Origin: Dermanyssus gallinae | Lineage: Eukaryota > Arthropoda > Arachnida > Mesostigmata > Dermanyssidae | DNA: 64,000 nucleotides | Assembly (NCBI GenBank): GCA_003439945.1 | Contig: QVRM01002192.1 | Span: 2,139,001-2,203,000 of the forward strand | Direction of reading: 5' to 3' | In this document: positions 33,295 through 45,072 of the stretch, one piece after another | Layout of the letters: the number at the start of each line of letters is the position of its first letter | Position numbering within the stretch: the first letter of the stretch is position 1 | Translations under genes and position numbers: made by a program | Notes under the pieces: model-generated | The model's input: only the letters and a program-made list of their open reading frames with translations | The model's database searches: none | Told to the model about the DNA's origin: nothing

Positions 33295-35266
33295 TCACAC
33301 GATAGTCCTACCCCAGTTTCCCTTCACTGTTTTAGCCTTTTTGCAAACTTCGGTGCATTCCCGGTTCCAGTTGTTGGTCCTGTTGTATTTCTTATGATAC
33401 CTCTGTCGGTTCCTGCCAGCCTCCTCTGTTGTAGTTCCTTTGCTTCGCTGCCATGTCTGTTGCTCCGTCGTGGTCTTCCTGGATGCCGTGAAAAAACTTG
33501 TTCTTGTGCTGCCGATTCCATTGGTTAACACCATCCGTAAAAGTGCTCGGATTAGTCCTGTTATACCTCTCCTCCACGTGATTGTTGGCGCTGTAACTCT
33601 CTCCAATTACTTCTGTCTTATACTTGTCGTCCTTCTGTGGTTGCGGCTCTTGTTGCTGTTGTGGCCATGCCGGACCTTGCTGGTGTTGTCTATTCCTTCT
33701 CACCCACATGGGGACGTAGCGTGGGGGCTCTCGCGGAGTGTTTGGTAGGCGCTGTTTAATCTGCATGCGCTTACGGAGCTCCTGGGCCATCTCGAGCGCC
33801 ATGATCGCCCCTCCAACCGAGCTCACATGGACGTCGTCCTTTGCTAAAAACTGCGCAGCCATTCCAGTCAAAATTATTTCCACCAACGAAATGTCCGCCT
33901 GCTTGACAGTATCTCGGAGTTCAGCTCGTTAAGTTCATCAGCGAGTGCGCGTACCTTTGGAATGTTTGGTACTGTACAGATCGATAAGTTCACTCCTAAC
34001 TCAACGCACGTGTTTATTACTCGCTGTACCTCTTTGTTCATACGCATGTGCGCCAGTTGTTGTTCGTGCTCGTCGGTGGCGCTAAGTAAATCGTTCAGTC
34101 CGCCTTGATATGCCACCGTTCTCGCATCTTCATTTGCCTGAAGCCACTTTTCTGTTTCGTTGGCGATGACCTCGGCCTTTCTGCCGCCGAAATAGCGAAT
34201 CTCGACACTCCAATCCTTATCTATTTCCGTCATGAGTGCATCCTTATATCTCCCGACCCAGGAGTCTCCAATAACAAGTGCCATCTCCATCACCACAGCA
34301 TCTCTGTCCATTTGCTCCTTTTCTTTCAGGTCTTTTTGTTGTTGGTGATGTTGCTCTCCTAACAGTATATTCGCGACCATTTACATCGCTCTGCGCGCCT
34401 CTGCTCATGAATTCTCTGCTTCTGTTTTTGCTTGTCGCAGTGCCGCTCTCAGCCCATTCATTTCCCGCGCGAACTTCTCCTTTATGTCTTTATTCTTTGG
34501 TAGGAGACGTTGTTCAATTGCGTTCATCTCATTAAGGGTGTCTGTCTCGTCATCCTCAGCAGCCCCGATGTTGTTTTTCGGTAGGCTCGACTTGGCTTGT
34601 GTATCGGTTTCCGTAACCTCCGCGGCTGCCGTCGATTTACAAAGTGCGCCGGTTTTGTTTTTGGCGGTCTAAGGATCTGGCTTGGCCTCCACTAGATTGT
34701 CTTCCGTTTCACTTATCGAGATAATTTGATCATTTTTATCAAATAAATCAATTTTGTTGGGCCTTTTCTTGATGGGCCCCGGTTAATACTAGGGTGTCAA
34801 TATTCGGAGATTGGTGGTATTTGCCGCCTGGCTCGGTTGTATTCGGGAACGTGGTGTTTGTACTATCAGTTTCAAAACTACAACGGCTGCATTTCCATTT
34901 CATGCTCGCATTTTCTTGCAGCGCTTTTCGTAGTTGCGCGCCTCTTAGCGTGCAGCCTATGTTTCGCAGGCACTCATCATGGTAGCACTGGTCGCAGTCA
35001 GAACACTTTACTCCTCTGGTGGCCCTGTCTATATTCTTGTCACATTGAGCGCACAGTTTTGTCTTGTTTCTGCTGTCGCTATGATCGTCAAACCCGTTGC
35101 TGTTGTATGCTGCCATTTTCTTTCTTAGCACCAGACAATGCCTAACGACTCGTCTTTGCCTAGTTACACAGAAATACCTGGTATGAAGAATATCTTCCGA
35201 ATACACTGACTTGTCCACAGCACTTAATTTAATAAAAATTGCATAATTTTCGGGATCTCGATCCAA
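33295..35266 (-). pseudogene. Outer LINE ORF1 with PHD finger and SGNH esterase domain
   Basis: Minus-strand reading order. (a) PHD-type zinc finger at 34748-35170: CAQC, VKCSDCDQCYHDEC, WKCSRC (C4HC3 pattern). (b) An acidic linker and a helical stretch near 34400-34560 (KEKFAREMNGLRAALRQAKT). (c) An SGNH/GDSL-like esterase at 33890-34380: LVIGDSWVGRY (block I GDS), then QGGLNDLL (GGxND block). (d) A basic, Q/R-rich end with RYVPMWVRRNRQHQQ. At least two stops and two shifts break it. ORF1 proteins combining a PHD finger and an esterase are known from CR1/L2-type LINEs; the esterase is thought to act in membrane or RNP handling, but its role is unsettled. Confidence 0.75.
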
Positions 35267-35290
35267 ACGTTAGATTCATATCTATCACAT

Positions 35291-36400
35291 ATGTTAATCA
35301 GCGCGACGTGGTTGTATTTTCATTTACTAACGAAACGTATGCATTTACGCGGTGCAGTTAATAAGAGTACATCTTCAGAGAGCTCTTTGAGAGGAAAAAC
35401 AGGGACGAATAAACCAAAGGATCGGAAAAATGAAATCATGAATGACAACAAACTAATTAAATTTGATGGAGCAAGAAACAAAACAGGGACTGAAAACGTC
35501 CACAACCAGGAGTGTCAAATAAGCAGCTGAATGAGGAAAGGAAAAAGCCACAAAAACCAAAATGACGAAAGCAGGACTTACCAGGTGCACACATAGTTAA
35601 AAAAAGAGAAGTTTTATTATCTCGTTTAGAATCTTTCTAAAAATTCGTGTGTCCCTAGCTAACGGCCATACCTGATAATTCGATCGTTAATAAATGTGCC
35701 AATGCCTGGAATTTAATAAGGTTTATAAACCTACGTTCTGCCTCTTATTAGTGCTATAATTGTGGTTGTGGTTATTTGTTGTCCTTATAGTTAGACCATG
35801 ACTCTGTCAGCTCAGAGTTGAACGTCGCTAATGGACATGCTGCTCAGCTATCCGGGTTTCTCGTTTATCTTTCTCGAAGTTCTCTAGCCCGAAACACACG
35901 TGCCCATCTATGGAATCGATGTGGTTCATGAAGCTATCCTCTGAATGGTGTTATTAGCCTAAATGCATTTAAATATGATATCATCCCCCAGTACATGTCA
36001 CAGCGCACCCTGGTGTATATTGGGTCGTAGAATCTCAAAGTCCTCATTGGGAGCATACCTGCTCAATTTGGGACTAGTAATACGGATCCCCAGTCCCCTT
36101 TTTGAGAGTTCTAGCCGCATGGACTTGCATGCGTGTTACCGGCAAATCTTTTCCATCTGTGTACACACGTTTACTTTACTCCATAATAACACATGGGCCG
36201 TCAAATAACACTCGGCCACTTGTTTGTCATCTTGCTGTTAATTATTGTTATCAATAAGCGTACTCGCTATGCTTTTTGAACGTCTTGGACCAGCTTGCCA
36301 ATTTTCGGGAGTTCGAAGCGTATGTACTTGCATCCGTTATTCCCTTACCGGCACCCTGACACCTACGTGTACTTGTTAACTTTACTCCATAACGACATAC
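35291..36400. other. Unassigned sequence with imperfect repeats
   Basis: A 79-codon open frame at 35291-35530 was not recognised. About 90 bases at 36103-36190 are repeated imperfectly at 36309-36400 (shared cttgcatgcgtgttaccggca-like and ttaactttactccataa parts). Short readings resemble LINE C-terminal pieces (LWNRCGS, NAFKYDI). Confidence 0.4.
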
Positions 36401-36419
36401 TTACTGCCAGAACGGATAA

Positions 36420-37150
36420 GGACGGACTGGACCTGAGAGTGAGCCAACATTTTACTGTAGGCAGATGATGTGGTCATCTCTAATTGGGATTTTATTGGAA
36501 AAGTTAGTTAGTTGGGAGTTTATAGGGAAAGACAAAAGCCATGGAATTTCGAAGGGACGGCCGTCTGGCCAAGGTTAACGTGCCTTATATCAGGGAAAGG
36601 AATTAAAATGTGTAAACTAATTTACATACCTAGGGCTCACCTTATCAACAAGGGGCAGCAGCTTTCAATCACACATTCAGGAGATGCTCAGGAAGGCCAC
36701 CATCACAGCTGCGGCCCACATATGCTTTCGGTTCATGTCGCTCTTTTCAGGATACAGATACCACCCATCGGCACATATGTTATTTCACTAATATGGGATA
36801 AGGTGGGAGTGGAGTAATTACGTTTAACTGATGGGGTGACGTTTTTCTTTCTAAGGAGGATTTTGGCGCTATCGAATACGTGCAGAAATAGGGTGGCCTA
36901 CGTGCTGATGGCGCACTGCTGGCGGAGAATCTGAAAGATCGGCATCTATGGCCTTTGCAGCCCCCGGATTTTATGACGGTCTGTGCAACGTGGAGGGTTT
37001 TCATTGGCGTGGTACTATTTGCTTGTCAGCATAGATTATAACTCAGCAAATTAACTCACCGTTTAAGGCTAGTCTAAAGAAGAAACGAATTAAATTTGTC
37101 CTCAACAATTTTACTCCTTATGCTTCTTACACGTTCTGGACCAGCCTACC
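36420..37150 (+). pseudogene. Decayed LINE reverse-transcriptase remnant
   Basis: The plus strand gives ADDVVISNWDFIGK near 36465 (the catalytic ADD box with the preceding Tyr lost), then FTYLGLTLSTRGSSFQSHIQ with EMLRKATITAAAHI near 36610-36730, typical of RT between motif C and the thumb. Stops separate the pieces. It is too short for clade assignment. Confidence 0.6.
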
Positions 37151-40100
37151 CGCATAATTCAGTGCTATTATGCACTTACATCCTAGTGTTATTTGTTTTA
37201 TTATTAACTAGAGCTTCGCCTGCGTTTTCGGAGTGAATTCGAAAACGAAAGATCGTTCAAGTGCAAATTGAGAAAACAAGAATGCCGACATTTATCAGTA
37301 CAGAATTACGCCAATATTGGGCAATCGATAACTCGTTTCCTATAGGTTGTAATGAAACGTGCAATAATAATGAAAGTCAAAACACAGATTATCGTGATTT
37401 TTGATATTAATATATTTTATTTATAGTACAGGATTTTGTTTTTTTTAGTTGTTGTCATTGTAAGTGTTTGTGTTTCTTGTTGGTTTTTTTTTATGATGAT
37501 GATGCGTGTATGTCTTTTACTAAGTTTCTGTTGATTTAATATAATTCGCTAGCCGCAATGGCAGAGAGGCGACGGCTTGGTAACACTTTTGTTGCTAAAT
37601 TTACGAACTACCATGCTCTTGTTACTTGACACTTCCAGTGCGTTGTGAATGCAATCGCAAATGTTAAAACGTTCTAATTACAAACATATCTATAAACATA
37701 TAATGTCGTCACTTACACTGCGGTTCTGTGCGTCTGTTGCGTCATTCCGATGCAACAGATGCTCAGCTAAGCCTTCAACGTTCCACGTTTCGTCGAACAA
37801 ACTTCCACACTCCATTTACTACTAATTGAAGTGCTACTTGAAGAGTGTTAGAGTGTGCGTGTCGAGTTCGTTGTACGTTGAATGAAGGTGTGGGCACAGG
37901 GTGCCCACAACGACACCACCACACAAGAACATGTTCCCACACGTTGCAGCTGTGGGCCGCGCCGAGCCGAGCGTAGCAGTGCATCCGTATTTGATGTATG
38001 TTTCAATTCAAACGACACTAGAGCATCAGGGGCCACAAAGCATGAGTCGTAATAATAAGAACACTAGTACTGCTACCACAAGCCACCATCAACACCACTG
38101 CTAATAACAGCAATAACACCCAACAGGAGCGAGCGACAACCAAAACAACCAAAGAATCACAGATGGCCAATTGCTGCTGAGTACTGCCCAGTTGTTGTTG
38201 TTGCTGTTGTAGTTGTCGTCGTCGTCGGAGATGCCACGACAACGATGACGACGATGTTCGGTGACGAAAACAACGCAGAAAAACCTACGTGCGTAAAAGC
38301 GTGCGCTGAATTGAACAAGGTAACACGAGATATAGCAATGTAAATATGAGCAAATCAAAAACGACATCAAGAGGCTGTCTATGGTTTGTTCGACACTGTG
38401 GGTGGTCGGTCGATCGTTCGTTTGTTTGAATACATGCATGATAGACTTTTTGTTGTGGTAGTTGTAGTTGTTCTTCAAATGTTTTGATGTGGTTGTTTAT
38501 TGTCGCTGTCTGTCTGTCTCTCCGGTCTAACGCTTTCATTTGTATCATTCAAATCGGCATCAGCATCATCGTTTCGTTTCGCGTATAGTTATACCCTTCG
38601 TGCCCTCGGTACGGATCCGTTACCCGAATCGCTACCATCATTACCACATGTCGTACTAATCATACAGGTAGTAGTAACGGTAGTATTCATTGTTCCAATG
38701 GTTGTTCCTTGCGTACGCTGTCGCTCGATTCACGCATGTTTCTGTTCTCTCTGTGGCTCTCTGGTTTTCCACCCACCCAACGACCACCCACACGCGCTCA
38801 CAGACACACAGACATGCACACGCGTTCACACTTATGTCGTCGATTCGTAAAGCTAGAAGATCCTATGACAATGACGACGTCGACAACGCGGCGCCAACGA
38901 TACGGTCGCCTCCATCTGCTACTATATTACCAGCCATATCTTTCTGTGTTCTTATCAACCGAGGCGCTCGGCTGTCTGTCTTTTTGTCTTGCACATTTTG
39001 CGCAAGTACGACCTCTTTTTCTAGACGGTTTGCCTGTAGACTTTGAATACACGACAATACATACCCGAGTACAGGTCGATCAGACTATATATGTGTATAT
39101 ATATAGATGATCTATTTTTATGTCACTTTAGGCTTGCAAAGAAATACGTGAGCCGCTGGCCTCCTCGAGTAAACAAAATTTACAAATAGTTCTTCTGAAG
39201 GAAAGAAGGACGGTCAAACAAACCGGTTAGTTTGTTAGTTGGTTGAGGCCACAGGTTGCCGTCTAGGAGGGGAGAGTAACCGTTGGTCCAATATTACCGC
39301 GGCCTTAGTGGACCACGGGTAGGTGATCATGGCACACCCATTCCGTCCCATCTGTGTACGTGAGTGACTTTTATCCCTAATGATATCGTATCAATGACGA
39401 GTCGTCTTCAGGACGGCCAAATAACCGGTCGACTGACAGCCGAACGCCGTAGGTGAGCATCTTTCTCGCAATACCTTTGTGGGAATACCAGGTCCCTTTG
39501 GTCGCTTTGTTCTGCTTCATTTAACACCTTTCCTCCTCCATTGTCAGTTCTCTGTTTTCAAAGTCATTAGCCTTCTATCAGCTTTCACTTGTCGGCCGTT
39601 TTGAGTAATAGAACACTAACACTCCTCCTAATAGCCTCATTTGTTTTTCGAAACTGTGTCTTCGCACTGTTATTCTGTATGTCTGTCCATCTGTCAACAA
39701 GCAAACCTTAACGGTGTCTTATCATTATCATTGTTAATATTAATATTGGTACTGCAGTTGTTGCTGTCGTCATAACATCTCTGCTCTACGCGCGTTTTCC
39801 TAAGGATTCGCCTAACCAGCGTCTGAGCAGAAAAGCAAACAATGCTTAGTGACCCTCTTGTTAAGTAGCGAAAAAAAACAGAAACATATATCGCTAGAAA
39901 TTGCTTGTGTTTTTCATCGTAGGCAGCAAACGATATTCGAGTGCAAACCCCAATTATGACTGTGATTAGTAACAACACGTCTCTGCTCCCTAGATCTGCC
40001 TACCGTCAGATCTGAGGTCCTGACAATGACCGACACTATCACCATAGACCCTAAACGCCGATTTACCTACATTGCAATGTAACGGCCCGTCTCACGATAT

Positions 40101-43060
40101 TTGCCATATGTACAGTCAGTAGTCCAGGTTTCAGTGTTGATGGTATGATTCATTATGAACGTTATTACCGTTGTTACTGCCGTTATTAGTGAATGTAAAT
40201 CAAAATGAGAGTATTAAAGCGACAAGCCTGTACAAAATGATATTCGTTCTCGAAAAATAGACATGCTTATGCGTATACATATAGTATTTAGAAATTATGA
40301 ATTACATATATAACAGATCCCTATATATAACGTCTAAGTAGTAAATTACAATAATAATCTACATCGATTGTTAGAATAAAACCACGCCGCGGCATTAAAA
40401 TGCTTGTAACTTTAGTAAATGTAGCAGTAAGGTGGTCGTCATCTTGGTCGCATTAACAATGGTAAAAATAACAAATAGAGAAACAACACGAACTACGGAA
40501 TAACGGTTAAAAGCAGACTGGCGTAAAAGAGTGGGTAAAATACACTAATGCATTCGCTTTTACCTTTTTTTTAAATATTTGATTTGTTCGTTTCGATTAT
40601 ATATATATATATATATGTTTGTGTGTATAGAGTTGATATGGGTGTAGGCCGGCGTCGTTTGGCGAGTGCGTCTGCAGGATGTCCCAACCACCAATCATTT
40701 GAAACTTGGCATCACCCAGTAGAAACACTAAGTGTGCTGTGAACTGTAGTGACGGAACAACAAAAAAACAAAAGCATGGCAGCAGCAACGGCGACGGTAC
40801 CGCCTATCATACGACAACCGAATAAAGGCGACAATCGACAACCAACGAATCATCAAAGGCAAAATGATGATACTACGTCTAGTAAGTAGCGCCCTGCAAT
40901 ATGTGTGACTCCACAGACTGGGCTGCCAGCTGAGAATCTGCAATGGCAGCGAATTTCACTACATCTCGGCTACCGCCTTTACATAACAGCTATTGGCACC
41001 CCCTCCTGGTGCTCATCGATCAGCATGTCAGACCGGCGTGTCGCGCATTTGTTCCCCAAGTGGTCGACCGATAACGACGGCCGTATGATCTGGCGAGAGG
41101 GCGAATGCGGGCATACGGAGTCGAACGTCTCACTCGCAAAACAAGCACGTTGGCCATGATCGTCGGCGAACTCATCAAACTCGTCGACCACGTGCACCGA
41201 TCGATTCTGCTAGTTGCTTCCTCCGGATACGCACTTTAATTGAACGACGTAACCATATCAGTCTTACTAGTTCAAGCCAGCGTGTTCATCATTCAGAACA
41301 GATTCTAGCTAGCGATGCCGGTCATCCGCTGCCACCCTTGTGGCATTATACACAAATTTCTCTCTTTCTCTAATGTTCTGATTTTTGTAATGAGTAACTA
41401 GGTTATCCCTAGTTTTAACCACACCTTACATATAGACATCATCATGATGATTGCTCTCAGATTAAAGTTTTAAAAAGACACCATATGTGTGCTCGCTGTA
41501 TCTGTCAGTGTGTGTAATTTTAGGACCAGGCGTATCAACAGAACAAAAAAATTAAAAAGCGGCCTGTGCGAGGACTGGTCGCTCCCCGACACCGAATTGG
41601 TATCGATGCTTTATCATCCACCACACGATTTCAATCATCATCGTCTGACTACTACTACTACTACTGCCACGACAATTATTTCTGTGATTGCTATTGTTTA
41701 TGTACGGCGACAACGCTTGCTAGAACGAATCCTAACGGATAGTACGAGAAGAAGCACTGCCGGTGAGGGTACTGCGACGGGCAGTCAGTCACGTGGATCC
41801 ATCCACTTCATGAAGGCGATTGAAGACAAGCCGACGCACTGCAATCGAGCGGGGGAGGAAGGCAAAATGACAAACAATCGAGCAGATGAAAAAAAAGGAG
41901 ATAGAGACAACGACAATGATGATGACGACAACGGGATGTACGATGATGAGGAATAAGAAGATGAAGTTGTCTCACTTACATGAAGTGTGAGATGAGTATC
42001 TCCCCACCCCGTCCCCCATAAACATGATGAGTGTAAAGACGGTGGCGAAAAGCTGACCAATCGCTGCCGACAGTTGAGAACGTAGTGGTCTCGACAGCAA
42101 CAGCACCAACGACAGACAACTGCTCAGATAGTCGCAGTCACAGCAAAAACAATAGTGATGAATATAGCCGCAGCAGCAAGAACAGCAGCCACAATGGCAC
42201 GCATAGGCAGTCCGATTACCAGCTTAGCCGACTGTCACGTAGATAAGCTGAGGGAAACCAACGTGGACCAGCCCACAGAAACGTCGCTCTAGAAAAGTGA
42301 GTAAAAATAAACAAACTAACTATTTAACAAACTGAAGAAAGTAGGCGGGAAAAGGGCACTTCTAATGCCTGGTGGTGGTGGTGGTTGGTAGTCCATCGCA
42401 TCGTCGTCCGGGCCGTGGCCACCCTGTCCGTGCTGGACTCACAAGGCGTAAACATCCACGCATACACCATACGTACTCACACTCACTCACTCACTATCAG
42501 TCATTAATCATTCATTCATCCTTTAATAATTATCATTAATCATCACTCATCAATAATAATTCTCGATCTGTCCCCGCCACAGAGGCCTTTCCATTGTCAC
42601 CGAGCCATTCCACTCACTACTCCTTAACTACTCCAAACGTCATCAATATGTTCATCTTTCGCCTTGTTTCTCTCTCTCGCTCTGTCGGGCTAGGCGTGTG
42701 CATGGGTGTGTATCTGCCAAGGAAGTATTACTACCTGCTGAATGGTGCTGTGTGTATTAAATGAACTTGTTAGTCTCGTGTTGGTCATGCTCGTTCTGCT
42801 TTTTCTACCTCTGCGTGACTCTCTCTCTGAGAATGGCTTGACCTTTTCAACAATTTGACAACGGCTCAAATAATAACGGTTCAGTTCCTTCTATGTAAGA
42901 GTGGCTCTTTCTCAGTGTATGTCTTGACTTATATAGTTGATCTTGTTGTCGTTGCTGTAGTTGTTATTAATATAACTATCATTATTATTAGCTTTGTTGC
43001 TGTTGACATGTTTGGCGTTGTCGCTGCTGTTGTTGTTTTGTTCTAACAATTACTGAAGTA
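37150..43060. other. Trinucleotide-rich DNA downstream of the RAP2-like gene
   Basis: No gene is supported. CAA/CAG/GTT-type triplet runs are common (38040-38220, 42940-43040). Part of this must be the 3' UTR of the RAP2-like gene (minus strand, running down from 43060), but the poly(A) site cannot be fixed. A minus-strand frame at 40979-41197 and a plus-strand frame at 41489-41956 with an acidic Asp/Asn/Glu tail were not recognised. A minus-strand reading at 40630-40745 (LVFLLGDAKFQMIGGWDILQ) is unassigned. Confidence 0.4.
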
Positions 43061-43180
43061 TCACATAAGTACGCAACAGCAACAAACACCGTCAGTTTTG
43101 CCCTTCGATGGCAGGACGTTCATTTCTCGAACGATTTCTGCAAACATCTCGTCGACGTTCGACTTGAACTTTGCGGACAC
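43061..43180 (-). CDS. RAP2: RAP2-like terminal exon: SAK motif and CAAX tail
   Basis: Acceptor gattttcag precedes 43180. It reads VSAKFKSNVDEMFAEIVREM then NVLPSKGKTDGVCCCCVLM and TGA at 43063-43061. SAK is the G5 guanine-binding motif. The usual Thr before SAK is Val. FAEIVRxMN is characteristic of RAP2. CVLM is a prenylation CAAX box; the three cysteines before it are likely palmitoylation sites, as in RAP2. There is no polybasic stretch. Confidence 0.95.
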   Translation of the reverse strand: MSAKFKSNVDEMFAEIVREMNVLPSKGKTDGVCCCCVLM

Positions 43181-43320
43181 CTGAAAATCACCAACACGTC
43201 AGCAACCACAGCGAATGTCAGTGCAATTTTCAGTATGATTAGCAGCCGAGTAAGGGACCATGCACACTCAGTGAGACCCCCCAACACCAACCGAACACAG
43301 CAAAGCACGTTACACATTCC

Positions 43321-43363
<43 letters not shown>

Positions 43364-44339
43364 TTTCGTAAAATGAGTCAATGAACATACTAAAAATAAG
43401 TGGATAAAAATGTGATCACGCAATTTCACATTGTATCAAACAATAAAACTTAATATGCATACTCATATATTTTAATATTCAGACATTTTCGACAGAACCA
43501 CAAGAGTCAGGACTCGCTATGTAAGAAGAAGCATAACTCGAAGGAGAGATAATATTTCTAATAAACTGCCATATGCTTACTCTATTTGGCATGCATGTGG
43601 TTGCTATTATTTATATCAGTTGCTGGTGGAAAAACAACCGCTATTCGTCGCGTTTCATTCTATGCTTCACAAATCCTGACTAGTACATGCGCCTATACAA
43701 TAAGTTTGTAACCAATGGAAACACGGCCTCTGAAACCGTTGCGCGACTAATGGTCGAGGTCAACCAGCGGGCGAAATCAAATTCACGTAGCAACATCTTA
43801 CCTCCATAAAAGGGCATCTCCAAATCTGCGCGAGAGCCTCGCCCTCAGCTCGCGTCACCTCCCGCTGATGCTCGAGGTCCACCTAGAGTTGTTAATTGGA
43901 AGGTCGGAGCAGCAGATCGGAGGCAGACGGCACCAACGGTCACGATTTATGGTAGAGTTTCGAAGCGACGAGATGACAGGCGGCAGGGAGTCGAACACGA
44001 GGACAGAAGGAAATTGCGACACACACATAATTGAAGACACAGCGTGTTAGCAGCTTGAAAGGTCATAAACGTGGGAGAACAATCGGGTCAGATGGTGGCA
44101 CTGGTAGGTAACGCGCCGGCCCTTTTAATTTCATGAAGCATAAGGCAATTTCGACCCTAACTACCTAACTTTAAAATTCAACGACAAAAATCTCCCGTCG
44201 TTAGCATTACACACTAGCCCATATACAGCCTCATCTTAACTCTTGTTTGCACATATGACATATGTATGTTGCTACGTTTTCTTATATATAAATATATAGA
44301 CATATATGTATGTGTAGTATATGACTACTTATGGACACT

Positions 44340-44392
<53 letters not shown>

Positions 44393-45013
44393 CGGATCGG
44401 AAATTCCTAAGGCTTTGAACTTTGCCGCCAGACCAAATTCGCCAAGGTATTCTGGATAGTTTTGTTTAGAAGCACCATTCATCAGCTACACACAGGCTAA
44501 TTTCCGGTGGAATTTGGTTTCGGCAAAGCAAGGCTCGGTGATTTCTAAGAAGCCAACGAATCTGCATCCAGTTGTGTTATGTCCAAATCATAAGTTCTAA
44601 AGTAGTGCAAATTATACGAACTGCTTATGATGATCAAGAAACACTATGTATACGTGGTACCGTTCATTTCCCGATTAACGTGAAGAGACCGAAGATAGAC
44701 AATTTTTTGCAACACAATAAAAACTGTAATTTGTTTTTTATTACTACCAACTCCTTGCAATATTTGTACATATATGGAACGACATGCAGTTCTAAATGAG
44801 TACATAATAAATATACTGCCCTTGTTAAAAACAAAGAGGTGTATATACACACCTCTTGTCTTTCTGACCATCACATTTAACTGACAAAGACGCATATATG
44901 TATTACATAGCTTGGCGTCACACACATTGCTCATGTGGCACACATCAGACGGCAACTATTGATTAAGCAACGGCAAATGGCACTATCTGCTATCGATTTA
45001 AGAACTTAAATTA

Positions 45014-45072
<59 letters not shown>

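Noticed and set aside
41489..41956. 155-codon frame with acidic tail
   Set aside because: Mixed simple sequence (ACT, GAC repeats). An acceptor-like site at 41523 does not match the phase of the upstream candidate exon.
44830..44865. Short hairpin (aagaggtgt ... acacctctt)
   Set aside because: Only about nine base pairs; expected by chance at this length.
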